A stretch of DNA of 64,000 nt. Source: Prevotella merdae. Lineage in GTDB: Bacteria; Bacteroidota; Bacteroidia; Bacteroidales; Bacteroidaceae. The stretch covers positions 138,336 through 202,335 of the forward strand of contig NZ_LT985326.1 of the NCBI RefSeq assembly GCF_900290275.1, read 5' to 3'. The notes below the pieces were generated by a model that did no database searches, had not been told where the DNA came from, and saw only the letters and a list, made by a program, of their open reading frames with translations. The translations under genes and the position numbers were made by a program. Of the stretch, positions 43,667-51,195 are shown in pieces (position 1 is the first letter of the stretch; each line of letters opens with the position of its first letter).

Positions 43667-44056
43667 ATGAACATGCTTGAACAATTAGCCCGTATAGTTC
43701 TTCCCAAAGAAATACTGGACAATTTCGATATCGTCAAGATAGAAACAGATGAGTCTGATATTGACTCAATGAGTATGACCATCTATCTAGACGAGCGTAT
43801 GAATGCTTATCTCCAAAAATCTGAGGACTACGAATCCAAAGGTTTTATGGATGCTGTACGCATAACTGATTTTCCGATTCGTGACCATAAAGTGATTCTT
43901 GTACTTCGTCGTCGTAGATGGAGAAACAAGGAAACAGGAGAGACATTTGTCGACCGTATTAGTGTTACCGAATCAGGAACCCGCTACTCGAAAGAGTTTG
44001 CGGCTTTTTTAAAAGAGACGTATGGACATATCCCCGACGACCTGCCGTACGCTTGA
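43667..44056 (+). CDS. IS 2 N-terminal protein (OrfA)
   Basis: 129 residues from the ATG at 43667; a longer frame from 43628 would begin upstream of the promoter box TATCTTTG (43655-43662), which ends 4 nt before this ATG. C-terminal signature 'RITDFPIRDHKVILVLRRRR' parallels OrfA of IS 1. The TTTTTTAAAAG run is at 44005-44015, in the same place as in IS 1; reading +1 from there leads into orfB. Confidence 0.87.
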   Translation: MNMLEQLARIVLPKEILDNFDIVKIETDESDIDSMSMTIYLDERMNAYLQKSEDYESKGFMDAVRITDFPIRDHKVILVLRRRRWRNKETGETFVDRISVTESGTRYSKEFAAFLKETYGHIPDDLPYA

Positions 44057-45014
44057 GCAATACTACCATGTAAACTCCAATACGTTGGATAAACAATACA
44101 AGGATGTCTTGAGTGACTATCGTACCTGGTCAGAACTAGAACATGCCGATGAATGGCTTGTCTTTCCTGACAACGTAGGTCGTAATTTGGCAATAGACGA
44201 GACCTCTATGTCTAACGGTGAATTGCGCACAATCGTCACCAACAGGGACAGACACGGAAAAGATCAATGTCTGGTTGCAATTGTCAAGGGTGTTAAGTCA
44301 GAGGACGTTATCAATGCCTTGAAGCATATACCGGAAGCACTTCTGAATATCGTTGAGGAGGTTACATTAGATTTGTCAGACTCCATGAGAAAGATTGTTC
44401 GCACATGCTTTCCAAAAGCAATGAGAGTAATTGATAGATTTCACATACAGAAGCTTGCTTGCGATGCTGTGCAAGAAATGCGCATTAAGCATCGTTGGGA
44501 TGCTATACAAGAGGCCAATGACGACATGGAGAATGCAAAACTTGAAGGACGCGAATACGTGCCTTTTCGATATGAGAACGGAGATACGAGAAAGGAATTG
44601 CTAGCAAGGAGTAGGTATCTTCTTTTCAAATCAGGAGAGAAATGGACGCTGTCACAAAGCAAGAGAGCAGAGATCCTATTTAGAGAATATCCAGATTTGA
44701 AGACAGCTTATGGACTCTCGCATTCTTTGAGAATGATTTTCTCAAAAAATACTGTTAAGGATGCCGCAAGACTTTCTATGGCTAAATGGTACAACAAAGT
44801 GGAAGAAGCTGGCTTCCGTTCTTTCAATGTTATTGCTGCAACATTCTATGAACATTACGATGATATTCTTAACTTTTATAAAAATAGATCATCTAATGCT
44901 GCAGCTGAATCCTTTAATGCGAAAATCAAAGCCTTCAGAGCATCACTAAGGGGTATCGTTGATGAAAAGTTCTTTCTGTATCGACTTGCAAAGATTTATG
45001 CTTATCCCCACTAA
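44022..45014 (+). CDS. IS 2 transposase catalytic part (OrfB)
   Basis: 330 residues from the first ATG; the frame opens just after TAA at the slip site, so a frameshift fusion with OrfA is likely, with a separate ATG start as alternative. DDE residues: 'NLAIDETSMSNGELRTIVTN', 'VIDRFHIQKLACDAVQEM' and 'NAAAESFNAKIKAFRASLRG'. Intact, so the element may still be mobile. Confidence 0.92.
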   Translation: MDISPTTCRTLEQYYHVNSNTLDKQYKDVLSDYRTWSELEHADEWLVFPDNVGRNLAIDETSMSNGELRTIVTNRDRHGKDQCLVAIVKGVKSEDVINALKHIPEALLNIVEEVTLDLSDSMRKIVRTCFPKAMRVIDRFHIQKLACDAVQEMRIKHRWDAIQEANDDMENAKLEGREYVPFRYENGDTRKELLARSRYLLFKSGEKWTLSQSKRAEILFREYPDLKTAYGLSHSLRMIFSKNTVKDAARLSMAKWYNKVEEAGFRSFNVIAATFYEHYDDILNFYKNRSSNAAAESFNAKIKAFRASLRGIVDEKFFLYRLAKIYAYPH

Positions 45015-45063
45015 ATTTCCACTGACCCCCTTTAATGGCAATTGAGTGTTAGCAATTAGATAC

Positions 45064-45332
45064 AAAAAAAGAGACAATGGATTATCAGAAAATCCTTTGT
45101 CTCCTTTTATATTTTAAAAAGGGCCGCCCAGTGATGTGATGAAACTCCGAGTATACAAGATTTGAGAGCTCTCCGCCTTTGTAATCCACCGGCTTTACAG
45201 CTTAGTCCACTAAAGGTTTTATATGGCCCGCCATTAGCAAGAGAAGTCTTCTCGGTTTCGATTTTTTTATTGATGAGTATCCCGATCGAACTGGCACGAC
45301 CCATATAAGATTGAGTCGCCTTTACGTTTTTC
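45064..45332 (-). ncRNA. Candidate structured RNA, about 270 nt, class not recognised
   Basis: On the minus strand: TAACTTTG promoter box at 45339-45346, then GC-richer DNA than its surroundings, then an intrinsic terminator (arms 45091-45103 and 45071-45083, one mismatch, T-run at 45064-45070). Internal pairing: ttatatgg/ccatataa, gagaag/cttctc, gttcgat/atcgaa, and gagagctctc. A 65-codon frame inside it (45107-45304) has no protein-like features. Not tmRNA, RNase P RNA, 4.5S or an obvious 6S by the motifs I know; a 6S-like RNA remains possible. Confidence 0.6.
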
Positions 45333-45442
45333 GTAATGCAAAGTTACTACTTTCAAGTGATACGGCAAAATGTTTAAGACATAAGTTTAAGGTTGAGGCA
45401 TTTTTTTATACCAAAAACAAAACAACTAATTGAATTATTTTA

Positions 45443-45450
45443 TATCTTTG
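45443..45450 (+). promoter_or_regulatory. -7 box TATCTTTG of the cyd operon
   Basis: Exact consensus 46 nt before the DUF4492 ATG. Confidence 0.65.
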
Positions 45451-45496
45451 CAAAAGTTTACTAACCTGTATAATTTACAACCTTTAAATACTTGTT

Positions 45497-45712
45497 ATGG
45501 CAAATACTAATATATTAAATAAGGTGTTCCGTTTCTATGTGGACGGATTCCGCAATATGACTGTAGGACGTGTGCTATGGACGGTTATATTGATAAAGCT
45601 TGCTGTAATCTTTCTGATACTCAAGCTATTCTTCTTCCCTGACGTGCTTGAACAGAAGGCAAAAGGAGGCAACCAAGCCGACTATGTGGCAAGAGAACTA
45701 ATTGACCGTTAG
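45497..45712 (+). CDS. DUF4492 small membrane protein preceding cydAB
   Basis: 71 residues: short amphipathic N-terminus ('FRFYVDGFRNMTVGRVLWTV') and one membrane helix (about 28-48, ILIKLAVIFLILKLFFFP). The family is found almost only in front of cydA in Bacteroidetes and is presumed an accessory subunit or assembly factor of cytochrome bd; that role is inference from position. Confidence 0.9.
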   Translation: MANTNILNKVFRFYVDGFRNMTVGRVLWTVILIKLAVIFLILKLFFFPDVLEQKAKGGNQADYVARELIDR

Positions 45713-45775
45713 CACTAACGGCATATAATGAACATTTCAATTTATGATAACTATTAACTATAAACAATTAAGCTT

Positions 45776-47347
45776 ATGAATTATATGCTAACAATTGACG
45801 CTTCGCTCATCGACTGGTCGCGTGCCCAATTTGCGCTTACCGCCATCTATCACTGGCTGTTTGTGCCTCTTACATTGGGTTTGGCCGTTATCATGGGCAT
45901 TATCGAGACTATTTATTATCGCACAGGAAAACATTTCTGGCAAGAGGCATCCAAGTTTTGGCAACGCCTCTTTGGAGTAAACTTTGCCATGGGTGTTGCA
46001 ACTGGCATCATTCTAGAGTTTGAGTTTGGAACAAACTGGAGCAACTATTCCTGGTTTGTTGGTGACATCTTCGGTGCCCCGCTTGCCATAGAGGGCATAG
46101 TAGCTTTCTTTATGGAAAGCACGTTTGTTGCTGTTATGTTCTTTGGATGGCAGAAAGTTTCGCGCGGTTTTCATCTTGCCTCTACCTGGCTTACGGGTAT
46201 AGGCGCCACCATATCAGCATGGTGGATACTGGTAGCCAATTCTTGGATGCAGTACCCTATAGGTTGCGAGTTCAATCCAGATACCGTGCGCAACGAAATG
46301 ATAAGCTTTATCGATGTGGCATTGTCGCCAATGGCTGTAGACAAGTTCTTCCATACCGTAATATCATCGTGGATAGTAGGTGCCGTGTTTGTGTGTGCCG
46401 TTAGTTGCTGGTATCTGTTGCGTAGCCGCGAATGCGAACTCTCACGTCAAAGCATCAAGATAGCAAGCATCGTTGGTATTGTTGCCTCGATATTGGCAAT
46501 GTATACAGGTCACTCGTCGGCTGTTAAGGTGGCAGAAGTTCAGCCTATGAAACTTGCAGCAATGGAGGGACTGTACAATGGAGGTAATAGTGCCTCGCTC
46601 ACTATGGTGGCTGCCATTAATCCATTACGACAACCCGACTATACCAAAGGCGAAGAACCTCCATTGCGCATAGCCATACCCAATGGATTGTCCGTGCTTG
46701 CCACAAATACACTTGACGGATATGTACCTGGCATTAACGACATTCTTAATGGTTATACACGCGCCGATGGAACAAAAGAATTGTCGGCAGAAGAGAAAAT
46801 ACAACGAGGTCGTAAAGCCATAACTACCCTTGCCGAATATCGCAAGCTTAAGGCATTCAATGACAATGACAAACGTCTGCCAGTGCTTGCTGAAGAACTT
46901 AAGAAAGACATGCCATACTTTGGATATGGCTACATTAAAGACCGTGCCGAGCTTGTGCCATACATCCCCATCAACTTCTATGCCTTCCGCATTATGGTAG
47001 GTATTGGCTCATTGCTGCTGTTGTTCTTCCTCATCATTGGTCATGTGGCATGGCGTCAAGACATTACAAAACGTGGTCGTTGGCTATGGATATCTGCATT
47101 GGTTATGCTTCCGCTTGTATACCTGGCAAGCGAGGCTGGATGGATTGTAGCCGAACTGGGTCGACAGCCATGGGCTATACAAGATATGCTGCCTACTGTT
47201 GCAGCAATTTCTGATATTAGTTCAGGCAGCGTTGCTCTAACATTCTTCATCTTCCTCGTGTTGTTCAGCGTTCTACTCTTTGCGGAGATTAGGATAATGT
47301 GTCACGTGATAAAGAACTATAAGCCACAAATAGAACAAGCCGATTAA
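45776..47347 (+). CDS. cydA: Cytochrome bd quinol oxidase subunit I
   Basis: 523 residues, about nine membrane helices. Oxidises quinol and reduces O2 without pumping protons. Visible: heme b595 ligand region H26 (AIYHWLFVPLTLG), proton-path glutamates E106 and E114 (LAIEGIVAFFMEST), H193 (heme b558, DKFFHTVISSW), then a Q-loop with many charged residues (about 255-390), and 'PINFYAFRIMVGIG' with the Met ligand. Follows the DUF4492 gene by 63 nt. Confidence 0.97.
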   Translation: MNYMLTIDASLIDWSRAQFALTAIYHWLFVPLTLGLAVIMGIIETIYYRTGKHFWQEASKFWQRLFGVNFAMGVATGIILEFEFGTNWSNYSWFVGDIFGAPLAIEGIVAFFMESTFVAVMFFGWQKVSRGFHLASTWLTGIGATISAWWILVANSWMQYPIGCEFNPDTVRNEMISFIDVALSPMAVDKFFHTVISSWIVGAVFVCAVSCWYLLRSRECELSRQSIKIASIVGIVASILAMYTGHSSAVKVAEVQPMKLAAMEGLYNGGNSASLTMVAAINPLRQPDYTKGEEPPLRIAIPNGLSVLATNTLDGYVPGINDILNGYTRADGTKELSAEEKIQRGRKAITTLAEYRKLKAFNDNDKRLPVLAEELKKDMPYFGYGYIKDRAELVPYIPINFYAFRIMVGIGSLLLLFFLIIGHVAWRQDITKRGRWLWISALVMLPLVYLASEAGWIVAELGRQPWAIQDMLPTVAAISDISSGSVALTFFIFLVLFSVLLFAEIRIMCHVIKNYKPQIEQAD

Positions 47348-47385
47348 ACTCAACCACATCGTCAAAAAAATTAAACATTCGTATT

Positions 47386-48489
47386 ATGACATATATATTT
47401 CTTCAGCAATATTGGTGGTTTATAATATCACTTCTCGGAGCGTTGCTCGTGTTTCTAATGTTTGTACAGGGGGCTAACTCGCTTGTATACAGCTTGGGCT
47501 ATACTGAAGATGGACAACGCAAGATTATAGAGTCGACCGGACGTAAGTGGGAAATTACATTCACCACTCTTGTCACCTTCGGCGGAGCCTTCTTTGCTTC
47601 TTTCCCATTGTTCTATAGCACAAGCTTTGGCGGAGCCTACTGGCTATGGATGATTATACTATTCTCGTTTGTACTGCAAGCCGTAAGCTATGAGTTTCAA
47701 CACCGCAAAGGCAATCTGCTTGGCACACGTACATACCGCTGGTTCCTTGTATTGAACGGCATTATAGGTCCGTTGCTCTTGGGCGCGGCTGTAGCCACAT
47801 TATTCAATGGTTCCAACTTCTTTGTGGAGAAGGCGTCGCTTACAAACATAAGCGCTCCCGTTATAAGCCGTTGGGCTAATGCCTCGGCAGGGCTTGATGC
47901 TTTGCTCGACCCATGGAATTTGGTGTTAGGTTTTGCCGTAATGTTCCTTGCCCGTATTCTCGGCATATTGTATATTATGAATAATGTGGACGACGAGGAC
48001 ATACGCTCCCGAGGTTCGGTTAGACTTGTAGGCAGCACGGTGCCCTTCCTTGTGTTCTTCCTGGCTTTCTTTATACGCACAATGCTTAAAGACGGATATG
48101 CAGTAGACCCTGCAACTGTGGTGGTATTTATGGAACCAATGAAGTATCTGCACAACTATCTCGACATGTGGCCATTGGCTGTGCTCACGGTTATAGGTGT
48201 TGTACTGTTGCTGTATGGAATAGTGCGCACCATTCTAAGCTCTACATATATCAAAGGTATATGGCCGGCTGGTATCGGCGTGGTGCTTGTTGTGCTGTCG
48301 TTGCTGCTTGTTGCGGGATGGGGCAACACTGCCTACTATCCCTCAAACACCGACCTGCAATGCTCGTTGACAATAGCCAACAGTTGCAGTAGCGAGTTCA
48401 CGCTCCGCACAATGTTCTATGTGTCGCTGCTCGTGCCGTTTGTGTTCGGGTATATAGCTTATGTCTGGAGGGTTATGGACAGAAAATAA
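47386..48489 (+). CDS. cydB: Cytochrome bd quinol oxidase subunit II
   Basis: 367 residues, about eight to nine membrane helices, partner of CydA. N-terminal 'LQQYWWFIISLLGALLVFLM' and 'QGANSLVYSLGY' match Bacteroidetes CydB. It ends the operon at a strong bidirectional terminator. With menaquinone genes in the same window this gives a complete quinol:O2 respiratory step. Confidence 0.96.
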   Translation: MTYIFLQQYWWFIISLLGALLVFLMFVQGANSLVYSLGYTEDGQRKIIESTGRKWEITFTTLVTFGGAFFASFPLFYSTSFGGAYWLWMIILFSFVLQAVSYEFQHRKGNLLGTRTYRWFLVLNGIIGPLLLGAAVATLFNGSNFFVEKASLTNISAPVISRWANASAGLDALLDPWNLVLGFAVMFLARILGILYIMNNVDDEDIRSRGSVRLVGSTVPFLVFFLAFFIRTMLKDGYAVDPATVVVFMEPMKYLHNYLDMWPLAVLTVIGVVLLLYGIVRTILSSTYIKGIWPAGIGVVLVVLSLLLVAGWGNTAYYPSNTDLQCSLTIANSCSSEFTLRTMFYVSLLVPFVFGYIAYVWRVMDRK

Positions 48490-48547
48490 AAGGTATGACG
48501 GATGGGTGTCGAGAGCTCGCTCTCGTAAGACCATCCGTCATACCTTT
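48489..48547. terminator. Bidirectional terminator between cydB and thrC
   Basis: aaaggtatgacggatgg pairs perfectly with 48531-48547; the loop contains a second hairpin (cgagagctcgctctcg). Confidence 0.88.
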
Positions 48548-48565
48548 TATTCAATCTACACACCT

Positions 48566-49870
48566 TTACGGCTGAACCATCAAGAAGTTCTTGAAGTCGC
48601 TAAACTCCTTCGACATGGCGATGCTCTTCTTCTCGCCCTTCATAAAGGCTGCAAGACGTTCGGGTATTGCAACCTCGGCGTTTATTGCCGATTCTACTGT
48701 ATCCTTAAACTTGGCGGGATGAGCAGTCTCGCCAAATACACCAACCTCGCCATCAAGCAACAAGTCCTTTAATGCCTGATATCCGCATGCTCCATGCGGG
48801 TCGAGAATATAGTGGTTGGTTTCATAGCATTGGCGCATAGCATGGCGTATCTGTTCGTCGCTATATGTTGCGCCACTCATGAGGCTCGAAATCTTCTTCC
48901 AGTCGCCCTTGAAGAGATCGTATATACGTGCAAAGTTGCTTGGATCGCCCACATCCATAGCATTGGCAATGGTCTGTATACTTGGACGTGGATTATACTC
49001 GCCAGTCTGCAAGTACTTGTATACAATGTCGTTGGCATTGTTTGCAGCTATGAAACGTTTCACGGGCAAGCCCATTTCTCGTCCGAAGATAGCTGCCGTG
49101 ATGTTGCCAAAGTTGCCGCTCGGCACACATATCACGTAGCCATGCTCTTTGCCCATACGCTTTAGCTGGGCATAGGCATAGAAATAATAGAATGCCTGTG
49201 GCAAGAAACGAGCCACATTGATAGAGTTGGCAGACGTCAGCTTCATATGCTTATTGAGCTCATCGTCCATGAATGCCTGCTTTACAAGAGCCTGGCAGTC
49301 GTCAAACACTCCGTCCACTTCAATTGCTGTGATATTTTGTCCGAGTGTGGTAAACTGGCTCTCCTGTATCTTACTTACCTTGCCCTTGGGATAGAGCACA
49401 TACACATGTATGCCCTCTACACCAAGAAATCCGTTTGCAACAGCCGAACCTGTATCGCCACTTGTGGCTACAAGTACATTAACGTTTTTAGTTCCTTCCT
49501 CGCGTATAAAGTATTGCAGCATGCGCGCCATAAAGCGTGCACCTACATCCTTGAATGCAAGTGTTGGTCCGTGGAATAGTTCGAGCGAGTAAATATTATC
49601 CTCTACCTCTTTTATAGGACAGTCAAACGCCAGAGTGTCGTATACTATACGCTTTAGGTCGTCGGCCTTGACGTCCTCGCCGAAGAAGGCGTCTGCCACC
49701 TTATATGCTATCTCTTGAAACGAGAGTTTGTCTATGTTGTCGAAGAACTCCTTAGGCAACTTCTTAATACGCTCTGGCATATAGAGTCCACGATCGGGAG
49801 CAAGTCCTTTTACTACTGCCTCGTGCAATGAGGCTTGGGGTGCTGTATGATTGGTGCTGTAATATTTCAT
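48566..49870 (-). CDS. thrC: Threonine synthase
   Basis: 434 residues, PLP fold type II. It converts O-phospho-L-homoserine to threonine. PLP Lys in 'LFHGPTLAFKDVGARFMARM'; cofactor phosphate loop 'VATSGDTGSAVANGFLG'; 'ICVPSGNFGNITAAIFGREM'. Last gene of the thrA-apgM-thrC run. Confidence 0.96.
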   Translation of the reverse strand: MKYYSTNHTAPQASLHEAVVKGLAPDRGLYMPERIKKLPKEFFDNIDKLSFQEIAYKVADAFFGEDVKADDLKRIVYDTLAFDCPIKEVEDNIYSLELFHGPTLAFKDVGARFMARMLQYFIREEGTKNVNVLVATSGDTGSAVANGFLGVEGIHVYVLYPKGKVSKIQESQFTTLGQNITAIEVDGVFDDCQALVKQAFMDDELNKHMKLTSANSINVARFLPQAFYYFYAYAQLKRMGKEHGYVICVPSGNFGNITAAIFGREMGLPVKRFIAANNANDIVYKYLQTGEYNPRPSIQTIANAMDVGDPSNFARIYDLFKGDWKKISSLMSGATYSDEQIRHAMRQCYETNHYILDPHGACGYQALKDLLLDGEVGVFGETAHPAKFKDTVESAINAEVAIPERLAAFMKGEKKSIAMSKEFSDFKNFLMVQP

Positions 49871-49893
49871 AATTTAAGTGAAAAGTTAAGAGT

Positions 49894-49945
49894 GAAGAGT
49901 GAAGAATCCAATTGTTATAAGGGAAGAGGGAAGAGTGAAGAATCC
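49894..49945. repeat. Two direct copies of gaagagtgaagaatcc, 36 nt apart
   Basis: Copies at 49894-49909 and 49930-49945 in the 82-nt gap between thrC and the apgM-like gene. Purine-rich, possibly simple slippage. Confidence 0.6.
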
Positions 49946-49952
49946 TATTCTT

Positions 49953-51182
49953 TTAGAGGGAAGGTTCCTTCATAAACTCGTTCATAAACTCTGTCAGGTG
50001 CAGCATGCCGTAGCTGCCACTTACACAACTCACCTCACTATATGTCTCTACATCGTCTGGCTTGATGCCTGGATACCATATCACAAATGGCACAGGTTCC
50101 TTGACGTGTGTGCGTATCTCTACTGGTGTAGGATGGTCGGGCATAATAGCTATTGCTACAGGCTCGTCCCACTTGGACACTTCTTCAAAGATAGGACCCA
50201 CCATACGTTTGTCAAGGTTCTCTATAGTGCGCAACTTTAGTTCAAGGTCACCATCATGACCAGCCTCATCGCTTGCCTCAACATGCAGGAATACAAAATC
50301 GTCCTTACGTAGGGCCTCTATAGCCGCTTGTGTCTTGCCCTCATAGTTTGTATCGGCAAGTCCAGTTGCTCCTGGCACAATGATATTGTGCAGCCCTGCA
50401 TAATGGCCTATGCCGCGTATTAGGTCTACAGCCGATATCACGTCGCCACGCTTTATCTGTGGATACATCTCCGAAAGGGTTTTCATCTGCGGACGATATC
50501 CTCCACCCCATGGCCATATGCTGTTAGCCTGGTCTTTACATTCGGCACGTCGCTTTACATTAAGTGGAGCGTCGTACAGCACGTCTTGCGACTTGATGAT
50601 AAGCTCATTGAGCAATGTAACAGTTGGCAAAGCCTCTTGCTCGTATCCTTTCTTTGGACGGATAAGTAGCTTGCGCCATTCCTCATTGGGATGGTCGTGA
50701 GGTGGAGCACACTCGATGTACTTGTTTCCACCTTTTATAATAAGGAGATGTCTGTATTGTATTCCCTTTACAAAGCGTATACGGTCGCTGCCAAGACGCT
50801 CGTTAAGGAGGTCAATCAGTTGAGTGCTATCGTCGGTGGTAAGATGTCCGCCATGATGATTCTTTATTTTGCCATTCTCAAGACAGATGATGTTGCAGCG
50901 CAATGCAAGGTCGTCTGGTTCCATTTCGTAACCTATAGAGGCTGCCTCCAATGGACCTCTACCCTCGTACACCTTATTCATATCATAGCCAAGGATAGTA
51001 GCATTGGCAACCTCGCTACCAGGCAGAAAACCATCGGGCACGGTAAGCAGGCGTCCGGTACGTCCAATACGTGCCAAATGGTCCATATTAGGAGTATTGG
51101 CATATTCGAGAAGTGTTTTTCCTCCAAGACGGTCGACGGCATGGTCGGCCATACCGTCGCCAAGTATTATAATGTGTTTCAT
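49953..51182 (-). CDS. ApgM-type phosphoglycerate-mutase-family protein, probable homoserine kinase of the thr operon
   Basis: 409 residues from MKHIIILGDGMADHA (51182); an ATG two codons upstream is also possible. Alkaline-phosphatase-superfamily fold with metal sites 'ILGDGMADHAVDRLGGKT', 'GFLPGSEVANATILGYD' (nucleophile Ser), 'HVEASDEAGHDGDLELKL' and 'IAIMPDHPTPVEIRTHV'. Annotated by homology as cofactor-independent phosphoglycerate mutase, but it sits between thrA and thrC, where homoserine kinase is needed and no thrB is visible. As I recall, genetics in Bacteroides assigned homoserine kinase activity to such a gene. The function is inferred. Confidence 0.85.
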   Translation of the reverse strand: MKHIIILGDGMADHAVDRLGGKTLLEYANTPNMDHLARIGRTGRLLTVPDGFLPGSEVANATILGYDMNKVYEGRGPLEAASIGYEMEPDDLALRCNIICLENGKIKNHHGGHLTTDDSTQLIDLLNERLGSDRIRFVKGIQYRHLLIIKGGNKYIECAPPHDHPNEEWRKLLIRPKKGYEQEALPTVTLLNELIIKSQDVLYDAPLNVKRRAECKDQANSIWPWGGGYRPQMKTLSEMYPQIKRGDVISAVDLIRGIGHYAGLHNIIVPGATGLADTNYEGKTQAAIEALRKDDFVFLHVEASDEAGHDGDLELKLRTIENLDKRMVGPIFEEVSKWDEPVAIAIMPDHPTPVEIRTHVKEPVPFVIWYPGIKPDDVETYSEVSCVSGSYGMLHLTEFMNEFMKEPSL

Positions 51183-51195
51183 ACGCAAAAGACCT

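Larger units (their letters stand above)
43605..45028 (+). mobile_element. Complete IS element 2, ISAon1-like, inserted in the IS982 remnant
   Basis: 1,424 bp. Terminal inverted repeats ggctcagtggaaa / (complement) gggtcagtggaaa; 8-bp target duplication CCTTTAAT at 43597-43604 and 45029-45036. Same gene layout as IS 1 but opposite orientation and diverged sequence; both begin GG(C/G/A)TCA. Confidence 0.94.

Noticed and set aside
38679..45028. Composite transposon formed by IS 1 and IS 2
   Set aside because: The two elements are diverged, have different terminal repeats, and each has its own target duplication, so they inserted independently.
45107..45304. 65-codon frame on the minus strand as a protein
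   Set aside because: Lies wholly in a terminator-bounded, structured segment; low-complexity basic sequence without family features. Treated as part of the RNA candidate.
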